From Panicum virgatum (taxonomy: Eukaryota > Streptophyta > Magnoliopsida > Poales > Poaceae): a stretch of DNA of 64,000 bases. The stretch spans positions 52,483,441 to 52,547,440 of the forward strand of contig NC_053143.1 in assembly GCF_016808335.1 (NCBI RefSeq). Direction: 5' to 3'. Numbering within the stretch: the stretch's first letter is position 1; each line of letters opens with the position of its first letter. The notes beneath the pieces are model-generated. The model saw only the letters and a program-made list of their open reading frames with translations. It ran no database searches and was not told the DNA's origin. Below, piece after piece: positions 45,320-55,504 of this stretch. Position numbers and translations under genes: made by a program.

Positions 45320-46255
45320 CTAATCATCTCCTGCAACTTCAAAGACAGAAGAATTGCACGGTGCAGTCTCGTCGAAAGTGACCTCACAAGTCTCTCTGAT
45401 GATGTTAGTATCAATAATCAGCACACGGTAAGCTCTGGAGTGAGAAGCATAACCGAGAAAAATGCCGTTAGACGAGCGAGACTCAAACTTATCAAGATTT
45501 CCCTCTTTCAGCACAAAGCACCGGCAACCGAAAACTCTGAGATGATCAACACGGGGCTGGCGTCCAAATCGCAACTCATAAGATGTCTTGTGCATGAAAG
45601 CACGCAAGAAAATGCGGTTGGACACATAACAAGCGGTGTTAACCGCCTCAGCCCAGTATTTGCGAGGAGCCCTATGCTCATCGAGCATCGTCCTCGCCAT
45701 CTCAACCAGCGTCCGATTCTTCCGCTCTACAATTCCATTCTGCTGTGGAGTGTAGGGAGAAGAATACTGGTGTTCAAGCCCTTGATCACTGCAAAAGGCG
45801 TCAAAATGAGCATTTTTGAATTCTGTGCCATTATCACTGCGAATCGCTCGCATGGCCTGGGGTAGCTCGTTTTTCAACCTCAAGATCAAGTCTCGAACAA
45901 ACTCGAAAGCCTCATCCTTGGTTCTCATGAAAAAGACCCAAGAATAGCGAGAAAAGTCGTCCACAATCACAAGAACGTACCACTTCCCACCAACAGACAT
46001 CACCCTAGAAGGACCAATTGTGTCCATGTGTAGCAACTCTCCAGGGTGAGCGGTCATCACCTGATTAACAGGTGGATGTAAAGTGGCAATCATCTTCCCG
46101 TGGTGACACAGATGACAAACAAGGTCCTTTTCAAACTTCAATTTGGGCAATCCTCGGATCAGGCCAAGTGAGCTCAGTCTCGACAATAGATCAAAACTCA
46201 AATGTCCAAGTCTCCTATGCCACTTCCACAGATCAGAAGAAGGACCAGCCAACAA
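45320..46255 (-). pseudogene. Copia integrase
   Basis: The frame has the GAG-pre-integrase zinc pattern (WHRRLGHLSF with CHLCHHGK), then the catalytic core with D in HMDTIGP, D in IRSDNGTEF and E in QQNGIVERKNRT. The C-terminal part has LRVFGCRCFV and GIFLGYASHSRAYRV. The core triad is intact. A TAG at 45320-45322 ends it, and the linker to RT carries further stops. Confidence 0.88.
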
Positions 46256-46279
46256 GCAACGAGAAGGGCCAAGAGAAGT

Positions 46280-46700
46280 TCAAGAGAAGTCAACCAAGAA
46301 AACCCGATCGCGAGGTGTAATCCGGCAAAGCAAATCTCCTCTGGAATCGAGAATACGCGAACAACCCTCCTTGAAGCGAACCTCAAACCTCTCATCAAGA
46401 AGTTGCGAAACAGAAAGCAAATTGAACCCAAGGTTCGAAACCAAAGCAACCTCTCTCAGGGTAAAGCGATCAGAAACTCGAACAGCGCCAAGTCCACGTA
46501 CTTTTCCTCTTCCATTATCCCCGAACACAATGTACTCCTTTGAGCGCATCGGGGTGAGGCTGGAGAACCATTTGTCATTCCCAGTCATGTGGCGCAAACA
46601 ACCGGAGTCCATGATCCACCAGTTCTCCAAGCCTCCAACCTGCACATCAGTAGTGAGACAAAGGGTGAGCAAATGTCTCAACACTAGGGTTAGCAAAGTG
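46280..46700 (-). pseudogene. Copia protease region
   Basis: The aspartic-protease active site appears as WWIMDSGCLRHMTG, followed by FGDNGRGKVRGLG and NLLSVSQLLDE. The active-site DSG is kept. The frame ends at TGA 46280-46282, before the integrase zinc domain. Confidence 0.8.
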
Positions 46701-48658
46701 AGAAGCAAACCAGTGTCGAGCCATTTGCTCTACGGAAGGGTTAGCAAAACCAGACAAAGCGTATCCCCCGTCCCGTCTGCCGTGTGACTGACGAACACCA
46801 CCGCAAGGAAAGCATGGAGTATCGAAACCTCCTCCAAAGCCTCGGTCCCGTGGTCCATAGCCGTACTGAAAACGACCAGGAACACGACCGGCAAAGTGAC
46901 CACCCGCTGGAGCACGGTAAGCACTACCGTCTCCCTGACCTCCACCTACACAACGCGCCCTAGCATCATGCCTACCACCACGCCGAGGAGGACCATGCAC
47001 CTGAGCAGAGTACATGTCCGCGTTCCGTCTCTCCTGCTCACGCCTCACAGCCCGCTTCCTCCTGAAGCAAAACTCCTCCAGGTGACCCTCTCTGTCACAG
47101 TACTCGCAGTGGTACCTCACCTCTCTCTTGGGAGGTGGAGGCCTAGCCTATGGACGGGGAGGAGCAGCCCTCTTCTTCTGGGCAACTTGAGCTGCGACAG
47201 CAGGGAGCGTGTCGAGGGGATTCCTCAGCTCATTGGGCTTTGGAAAAACCTGTTTCTGTGGAGGTGCTTTTTGTGGTTCTTTCAGCACACCATCCACGGG
47301 GTCAACAAGCGAAGGCTGCGTGCTTGAACTAGCAGATTTTAGAGCACTCTGAACTCCAGCAGCCTTGCCGATCTTACCATACAACCTGTCAAAGTCTGAC
47401 TTCGTGTAGGTGTAGCCGACCCCAAAACCATCACCACGCTTGAACTGCTTAATCATCATGCCCAACTGCGGCTCACTAGCAGAAACCCAACTAAGAATCG
47501 CCTTAAGATAGGTATTCTCATTCTCCAAGTTGGCTTTCTCTACCACAAGATTATCCAAATCAGAGATCAAAACAGGGCAAACAGAGCAGTCAATAGGTGG
47601 GCTAGACTCCACGACCTTAGTCTTCCTTAAAGATTTAACCAAGGCGTTCTTCTCATCTAGCTCCGACCTAAGCGTGGGACAAATCTTACAGGCACCAAGC
47701 AGAACAGGCCTAGACCTAAGCTCCTCTAGTTCACACACAACAGTAGCAAACTTTGACTGTAAAAAAGCTAGATCAGCCTTAAAGATAGGACACTCATCAC
47801 ATTCAAGCACATCACTAACAATGGGAGCATCCTTAACCAGTTCTAGTTCATGCTTGGCCTTAGAGAGCTCATGAGACACGTCAGCCAGCGAAGTCTTAGC
47901 AACATCTAAGTTCGCAACGTTCTCATCATGCTTGGCACGGAGAGCAACAAGATCGTTCATGTGAGATATGCAGCCAGCGCACTCATCCTCACCAGATTTC
48001 TCCCTAGCACAAGCCAGCTCAGCCCTAAGCTTTCTACACTCTCTAGCTGTTTCCTTAAGCAGCCTCTTCTGGTTGTCGAGAGCGGTGTACAACTCCCTAA
48101 CCTCTGTATCAAGCAGGTCGATCGTGGAGTTTATCTCTGAATCACTCTCGGATCCAGGAGAAGAGTCGACGTGCGTCGGTGTAGCATGTCCACCAGAAGA
48201 CGCACGAGCACCATTGGCTTCACCCGCCATGGTGCAGAAGCCCTTGCGCCGGCCGCCCGCCAAGCAAAGGCCGATGAAGCCGGTGGCTTCCTTGTCCCGC
48301 TTCTTCTTCTTCTTTTCGTCGTCGTCGGAGGTCGGTGAAGAAGAGCGGTCGGTGCGGAGCTCTTGTCGAGGTCGCTGAGCTGCGCCAGGAAGGGCTTCTC
48401 CCGCTTCTTGGCCTTGTACTAGAAGCGCTTCTTGAGCGACTCCTTGTCGAAGCGTCCTCCCCGGTCACGACTGCGGTGTTTGTGGCGCCGACGCTCCTTG
48501 TTATAGCCTCCCTCGTCGCGGTCGCGGTGGCGGTAGTAGTCGAAGTGGTTGTTCTGGCCACCGCCGGACTTCTTGGGGCAATCGGTGATGAAGTGGTTCA
48601 AATCGCCGCAGTTGTAGCACCCGGGATTCTTCTTGCTCTGCCTGTTGTGGTAGACGCG
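46647..48658 (-). pseudogene. Copia gag C-terminal part: zinc knuckles and coiled coil
   Basis: It begins with a CCHC knuckle (CYNCGDLNHFITDC) and an Arg-rich stretch to a TAG at 48419-48421. An open frame of about 370 codons rich in Leu, Glu and Lys (roughly 48150-47300) then looks like a long coiled coil. After a TAG at 47148-47150 there is a second knuckle (CEYCDREGHLEEFC) and a Gly/Arg-rich tail. A frameshift near 46660 leads into protease. The extended gag is what suggests the SIRE-like lineage. Confidence 0.8.
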
Positions 48659-49447
48659 CTAGAACTTGCTGATGAGGAGGCACAAGTCGTCGTCGCCCAG
48701 CGTCTCCAGCTGCTCATCTGTGACAGAAGGCAAAGAGGCAAGAGAAAAGCCAAGAGCAGAGTTAGCGTTAGAGCTCAATCCACCTGGGTCAGTCACAAGA
48801 GCGATGCTCTTGGAAGGAGTGGCACCATTGAGCTTGGCTCGTGTCTGGTTATCCACCTCTGTGGCCTTGAACTTGCTGAAAAGCTCGTTCACGGTCAGAG
48901 TCTCATAGCCAGCAGACTCAATGATCGTGTTCACCTTGAGATCCCACACAGAGCAGTCAAGTGCGTAGAGCAGCTTGAGGGCCTTTTCATGCTCTGTGTA
49001 CTCAAGGACATCAGCAGATCTGTTCGCATTGACTTTGTTCACAATCGATTGAAATCGACTGAACGTGTCGACAATGCTCTCACCCGGCCCCTGTGTAAAA
49101 TTCTCGTATTCACGCCGATGAGTCTCGAACAGTCTGGCCTTCACCTGAGGTGTGCCCTCGTGGTAGTTCTCAAGGCACGTCCAAACTTTGTGGGCTTCCT
49201 GAAAACCCTGGACGCGTGAGAACTCTGCACGAGAAACGCCAGCGAACAAGACATTGACAGCCTTGGCGTTAGCCTCGTGCTCGGACACATGAAGAAGTGT
49301 GGTCCAAACGGCAAGCACCTCGTGAGCCTGGTTCTTGGTGATCTCCCAAACCTCGGCTCCCATGTTTTGCAAGAAGGCTCGCATACACACCTTTCAATAA
49401 GCATAGTCCTCGCCGGCAAACACAGGGATCTTACCAAGACTCGCCAT
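48659..49447 (-). pseudogene. Copia gag, capsid (UBN2-type) region
   Basis: The start is probably the ATG at 49447 (MASLGKIPVFAGEDYAY), with a premature TGA at 49394-49396. The frame is then open through the capsid-like region: NMGAEVWEITKNQAHEVL, KVWTCLENYHEG and VDTFSRFQSIVNK. It reaches a second stop (TAG) at 48659-48661, just before the zinc knuckle. The stops break what would normally be one gag-pol frame. Confidence 0.85.
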
Positions 49448-49497
49448 GGTCCCCAAGTGGTTTTCGAACCGGTTAAGATACTGAAAACCTCAACCAA

Positions 49498-49510
49498 GCT
49501 CTGATACCAA
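49498..49510 (-). other. Primer-binding site, initiator-Met tRNA
   Basis: On minus it reads TTGGTATCAGAGC, one base after the 5' LTR. This is the usual initiator-Met primer site of plant copia elements. Confidence 0.9.
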
Positions 49511-49511
49511 T

Positions 49512-51094
49512 TGAGGGACCGAAATCGGCGACCAGAGGGGGCGTGAATGGGAGCCGATCAAAATTTCTTTCGAAATCGATCTGTCGGCCTATATCCCAAA
49601 AATCGCCACAAGCCCTCAAACCTAGGATATGAGAGAGTAGCTATGGATAAGCTATCTCCAGCGAAAAGCCCTAGGAAGATGCGCGGAAGCAAAAGAGTCA
49701 ATACGATGCAAATCGCAGAACTCGACTGCCTGGACCGGTCTGACCGGTGCAACGGACCGGTCTAACCGGTCATGGCCTGAACGGGTCTTGACCGGTCTGA
49801 CCGGTCGTGTCGTCCGGTCTGACCGGTGCCACCCAGAAAAACCCGTGAACAAGACTTCAAAAGAGGAATCTCGACCAAACGAAGTCCAAATCCAGTGAAA
49901 CTTGGAGGATACCTCTGCAACTAACCTGCGAACATATCCCGAAGAGATCTTTCCCAAAAGATCAATGAAACTTGAGAATTTGATGTTAAATCAAGAAGGA
50001 TTGGGGTTTTCTCAAGAACTCTAAAAACTTCAATTCGTAGGAACTCGTGATTCCAGAGGGTTTGGCATGAAGCTAGGGGCACGGGAATCACTACAAAGAG
50101 CTCTACGAACCGTCGCGATCATGTGCATCAAAAACGAAACGAAAATTCATCACAAAAGAGCACAAGAGGGACGAGATTGAATTGATTCAAAAGCCCAGAG
50201 GGCACAAGGAGGATAGGGCCCCCTTTCCCAACCAAATCCAATACAAAGTCTCACGAATCCATAAACAAATCCTATTCTAAAGAGAAGAACGGGGGGAGAG
50301 AGACATAGGGGCGGCGGCCTGGAGGAACAAGCAATCCACGGACGAGATACAAAAGCCGCACTAACTTAATACAAGTGAATGGGTATTTATACCCGCGGAG
50401 ACCGGTCAGACCAGTTCCATGGACCGGTCAGACCGGTTGGTTAGACCGGTCAGACCGGTGCCAGGGACCGATCAGACCGGTTGGTCTGCAGAATCCCCCT
50501 GTACACGATCTCATCTGACGGCTGAGGTTCTTTCTTTGGAACGAAGTCTTCTCCATGATGCCGTCATCTTGATGAAGATCTGGTCCACGATTTTGGAAGG
50601 TCCGTGAAACTCGGGTAGATGGCCGGTTTTGAGAAAACCGCCAAAACTCCTCACGTGGGAAGATTCCCTCCTCCACGCCGTGGCCCTAGACGCGGTGGCC
50701 CTAGACGCCGTTCCCGCCTCGGCCTTTTGACGGCCCTAGACGCCGCCCGACGCCCGTCACCTCCTCGCCCGCAGCGAGGCCCTAGACGCCGTCGACGCCC
50801 GTCGCCTCCGCCAGTCCCGAGACCGACGCCCGTGCCTCCACGACTTGGCGTCTTCAACCGCCGTCCGCCTGCTTGGTTTTGTGGCGCAAACCAAAAAACC
50901 CGCCTTCCGTCGCCGCTTGCGCCCTCGATCCAGGAGTGGACGCCACAGCTGCCACCCGGCCTGAGCTCCTCCAGGCTGCTCACCGTCGATACTCGACGCC
51001 CGTGTACCTGCAATCCAAAAACCAAACGCACGATCACACCGCATGGTTGACAATTCACTCATCACAGACAGGATAGAATACTCAACATTTCTCA
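49512..51094 (-). repeat. 5' LTR of the copia element
   Basis: It differs from the 3' LTR mainly by scattered substitutions and an extra duplicated GCGGTGGCCCTAGAC near 50690. Its TATA box is at 50384-50391. The high similarity to the other LTR suggests a fairly recent insertion. Confidence 0.93.
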
Positions 51095-51123
51095 GTCTTT
51101 GCATGGGCTGTCATTTTGGTGGT

Positions 51124-51282
51124 TGTGGATTTATTGATTTGAAAACTTCTTTGTAAACAACATTCTTCGTTGTGTCACCAAAGCACCCATGGTGTTCTTC
51201 GATGAGTATTTTAAGCCCTTTTTTTAGAGGTTACTCGAGAGATAGCCAAATATAATTGTCCATGTGCGAAAACTGTACCTTC
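51124..51282 (-). pseudogene. Helitron (PIF1-like) helicase C-terminal remnant
   Basis: On minus it reads VFAHGQLYLAISRVTSKK and then, after a one-base shift in an A run, GLKILIEEHHGCFG and TKNVVYKEVF to a stop. HGQLYVALSRV plus NVVYKEV is the conserved end of PIF1-type helicases in plant Helitrons. Upstream sequence no longer matches. It lay next to the RPA gene before the copia insertion. Confidence 0.7.
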
Positions 51283-52562
51283 TTTTTTGTTGGTCCTTTC
51301 CTTCTGAGCTAGCGCAGCAGCAAGTGTAAGGGATAACATGTCGAGGCATTATGGAGCCTTTAGTTCCTTAACATAGTACTAGGTTGCTCGCGATAGCATT
51401 AAAACAGAAAGCATGCTTAACGTGTCCCATATGAGGAAGTGGACGTGTATTACATCAATGATTGCTCAAAGTACTAGTACAAACAAACAAAAAACAAACA
51501 TCGTACTCTGGGGGTTTAATTTAAATTATTTGCAATGTTTCCCGGACAGGAGACAACGGAGATATGGACCACAGATGAAAGAGATTAGGGACAAAAAGTG
51601 AACATTCCGATACTTGATAGTGGACCCGAAGGTCAATATGGTACAAATATATAGAAGCATGGACAGTTTTAGAAGTCAAAGTGTACGAATGGGACATGAA
51701 GAACATACAGATCTGCACAAAAGGGATAATCTACCAAACGTAACCCTGGGGGAACGACAGCAGGATGTAGCACGATCTGTAATCACACCTGACTTAATGA
51801 ATGGAGGAACCGGAGCACAATGCAGCTGGTTCAGAGGTTCTTGGGCTCCCCTAGCAATCTGGCCAGAAAGTAAGGGTCGTGGACGGAGGGGAAAAAGGGG
51901 CCATTAGTAAAAGCAGTAACGAAATAGATCGTACAAACGAAAGGTAGCTTTACGATCTAGAGAAGTGTGAAGGTATAGGCAAGCTGGAGCAAGAACAGGA
52001 AGGAGGGGGGAAAAATCAACGAGCATACTCACAATGACAGGAACGTACAGGAGAGCCGGAGGATGAAGCTATCGAAACTGATGAAGTAATTTCTCCTACA
52101 GCAACCGAGTGAAGAGGAAAAGATGATTGTTAGATCTGTAAATCAAAGAACCGACCTTTAGAATAGTTTGATAGGGAGAAACCACCTCACAGATTCGGTC
52201 CGTGTGAGGCCATCATAGTGAGGGGAAAAAATCCGAGAGCAATGAAGCCAAATAGATGAAAGAGTGCAGGCGGGGGAAGTGCAGGGGCAGCTGGCGTCTG
52301 CAGGAGCGTCGACAATGGCGTGTGGAAACGAAGAGGGATTGAAGGGTAGGGAGATGAAAGAGTGGGCAGGATCTGGAGCAGTAGCGAGGAACCCGATGCA
52401 GTGAGTCACAGGCGGTACAGTGTGTGTGAACCGAAGAAAAAGAAAGACAACAAGCCGACGGAGGAAACAACAATGTGAAAACGAAAGGAGAGTTTGTTGA
52501 CCAACTGATCCGGTAACAGAGGCACACGCAGTATATAACGTCGGATTCAGATCGGAGGGAAC
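51283..52562. other. Spacer upstream of the solo LTR
   Basis: No gene was recognised. It may include Helitron sequence now too altered to identify. Confidence 0.3.
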
Positions 52563-54104
52563 TGAGGGAACAACCAGGAGGGGCGTCGGTCTATATCCCG
52601 AACATCATCACAAGCCCTCGAACCTAGAGTGAGAGAGTAGCTATGGACTAGTTATCTCTAATCAAAAATCCTTAGGAAGAGAAACAGAAGCAATTCGGAA
52701 AAACTCCCCAAACAGCAGCTCTGTTGAGTCGGACCGGTCTGACCGCTAGCACAGATCGGTCAGACCGGTCGGGCTGGAATTTGAATTTCCTGACCGGTCA
52801 GACCGGTTACACAGACCGGTCAGACCAGTCGCTCCTAAACAGCCCGCAACCAAAGCTCCAAATGGCAAATCTCGAGCAAACGAAGTCTAAATCCAACGAA
52901 ACTTGGAGGATACCTTCACACATGTCCCGTGAACATATCCCCAAGAGATCTCTCCCAAAAGATAAAAGGATCTTGAGAATTCGGGGGAAGATCAAAGTGG
53001 ATTGGGGTTTTCTCAAGAACACAAAAATTCCAATTCGTGAGAACTCACGATTCTAGGTGGTTTGGCACTAGGCTAGATGCATAGGAATCGTCACAGAGTT
53101 CGGCAAAATACGAATCCAAGGGCTCGATTCCTCTAAACACGAAATATCCCAAAAAAAGGAGAAATCAAACCCAAAACGAAAGAGAGGAAGGGGAGGACGA
53201 ATACTCTGCACACATAGATGATCTCAACAAGATTTAATTCATAAATTTCAGAGGAATTCACCTATACAAAGCTAGAGCCATCCGCCCATCATCCTACCCA
53301 CTAAAATTGAGAGATTAGCTAAACCCTAACCCTCTTTCGCGTTGGAGTCCTTGGCCCTAACCTGGAGCAGGGGCAGTGAAAAGGAAAAACGAAGAGAAAA
53401 CAAAAAGACTCAAGAGACTCCCCCAGCCACGGGCTGGTGGGGGTATTTATACCCAGCTGCTGCGGCCAGACCGGTCAGACCGGTCCATGGGACCGGTCAG
53501 ACCGGTCGGGTCTGCAGCAGCCCGCTGTACAGACTCAATCGACGGTGGAGTTTTTTTTTTCGACTCGAACTCTTTGCTGCGATGCCGCCACATCGACGAA
53601 GTTCCGGTCCGTGGTATTGGAGGATCCGCGAAACCCGGGTAGGTGGCCGGTTTTGTGAAAACCGCCAAAACTTCACGCGCGAGAAGATTCCCGCCTCCAC
53701 GCCGTAGCCCTGGACGCCGTTCCCGCCTCGGCCTTCTGACGGCCCTAGACGCCGCCCGACGCCCGTCACCTTCTCGCCCGCAGCGAGGCCCTAGACGCCG
53801 TCGACGCCCGTCGCCTCCATCAATCCCGAGACCGACGCCCGTGCCTCCACGACTTGGCGTCTTCAACCGCCGTCCGCCTCCTTGGTTTTGTGGCGCAAAC
53901 CAAGAAACCCGCTTTCCGTCGCCGCTTGCGCCCTCGATCCAGGAATGGATGCCACAGCTGCCGCCCGGCCTGAGCTCTTCCACGGCAGCTCTCCGTCGAC
54001 ACTCGACGCCTGTGTACCTGCAATCCAAAAACTAAGCGCACGATCATAACATACGGTTGACAATTCACTCATCACAAGCAGGATATGTTCCTCAACATTC
54101 CTCA
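52563..54104 (-). mobile_element. Solo LTR related to the copia element
   Basis: This 1542-bp unit starts TGAGGGAACAACC and ends CTCAACATTCCTCA on plus, colinear with the LTRs at 41046 and 49512 but more diverged. It has the ACCGGTC palindromes and a GTATTTATACCC promoter core. No internal domain is attached. The flanks GGAAC and TAAAC do not match well, so the target duplication has decayed or been lost. Confidence 0.85.
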
Positions 54105-54489
54105 TAAACAAATACGACGGAGCAGCGTGGATAGCCTGAGCTACCGCAGCGCGTGAGCGCTTTACTGTAAAGAAAATTGCAGAGCTGAGTGTGTTACAGA
54201 GGCTTCCATTGTTTGTAAAAAAGGGCTTGCATTGAACATTCGCTCTGGGCATAGCCCCAGAGACCAAATGAGTTACGAAGCCTGCGCCTGTGCCGGGAGT
54301 TGGACAGGGGTGACCGCTTCCCCTTCATGCTCGGCGCTGACGGGCTCAGCTCCACCACGGATGCCGGCGAGCCCGGAGCCAACTACACACGCTGGCTGGA
54401 CTGTGAACGCATGCGCAGCAATCGATGGTTCAGTGCCGATGTAAACAGCGACATCTCAAGCTCTCCAGAGTTCAGAAGCCATTGAAAAG
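54105..54489. other. Spacer between solo LTR and F-box flank
   Basis: GC-moderate DNA with short open frames. I recognise nothing in it. Confidence 0.3.
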
Positions 54490-54726
54490 ATCACACTTTC
54501 GTCTTTTTCTTTCACTGGAAGGAAACTGGCCCCAAAAGGGGTAAACTTTGAATTCAGCAGCAGATGCTCTCACAAAGTTTGGTCCGAAAATTCCAGTACA
54601 GAGATTTTTCAGCACGGACAGTCAGCATACTGTCAAAACTCTGAAAGTTTACACATAACATTGCAGGACAAGTGTTACAGCCATGAGCACTTCCAGTTCC
54701 TAATCATCTTTTTTCTCTAGTCTGTA

Positions 54727-55451
54727 CATAGTTCTTAAGGCGTCGCCTAGGCGTCGCCTAGTCGTCGCCTAGGCGTCGCCTAGTCGTCGCCTAGGCGATG
54801 AGGCGCTCCAAGGCTCCAAGGCGTCCTGGACGCCTTGCCTAATTCATGTCAGGAAGGGATGGAGGGAGGGAGAAGGGAGAAAGAGGACGAAAACCGATCA
54901 GCGATAGCAAGATGATGTTGTACCTACCGTCTCTGACAGTGCTGCGCCTGGGCAGCACCGCCTCCGCGCCGTCCGGCAGGGAGGAGGAGCGGCGGCGCCA
55001 TAGCTCCATCTGGGGGTGGCCGCGGCAGGGAGGAGCGGGGGCACTGGTGCTCCATCTGGGGGTGGCCGCGGCAGGGAGGAGGAGCAGCGGCGCTGGTGCT
55101 CCATCTGGGGGTGGCCACGGCAGGGAGGAGGACTGGCGGCGCTGGTGCTCCGTCTGGGGTGGCCGCGAAGGGAGTGGCGGCGCACGACGAGATAGGGTAG
55201 GAGGGAGCGGGTGGGCTGACGGGAGGAGATGAGTAGTTTATGGGCTGGTAGTGATTTGGTGGACTGGGCCTTACATTCTTCCTGGGCCTTTTCTCTTTTC
55301 TTTCTTCTTTTCTCATTTCTTTTCCCCTTTATATTGCTAATTATACTGCTAATATTCTGCTTTTACGTTGGTGTATGGCGTCGCCTCGCCTCGCCTAGGC
55401 GTCCAGAGGAGGTAGGGCGCCACACCTCGCCTCAACGCCTTAAGAACATTG
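54727..55451. mobile_element. Non-autonomous hAT element, 725 bp
   Basis: The ends are inverted repeats: CATAGTTCTTAAGGCG left and CGCCTTAAGAACATTG right. AGTCTGTA (8 bp) flanks both sides (54719-54726 and 55452-55459). Subterminal GGCGTCGCCTAG repeats lie at 54738-54810, with a matching CGCCTCGCCTAGGCG patch on the right. A GC-rich tandem repeat based on CCATCTGGGGGTGGCC occupies 55000-55160. It has no transposase. Confidence 0.88.
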
Positions 55452-55504
55452 AGTCTGTAGCCAGAAGGATGACTGATCGCTAGATTTGCCAACTGGGTTC
55501 AAGC

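Larger units (their letters stand above)
41046..51094 (-). mobile_element. Complete but defective Ty1/copia element (Maximus/SIRE-like)
   Basis: LTRs at 41046-42611 (1566 bp) and 49512-51094 (1583 bp) are very similar, and GTCTT flanks both outer ends (41041-41045 and 51095-51099). On minus, the 5' LTR is the right copy. It is followed by a primer site for initiator-Met tRNA, then gag, protease, integrase, RT and an RNase H tail in copia order. The 3' LTR follows a purine tract. The long gag with coiled coil suggests the Maximus/SIRE lineage. Several stops and frameshifts and a deletion in RT/RNase H disable it. It separates an RPA pseudogene from a helicase fragment. Confidence 0.95.
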
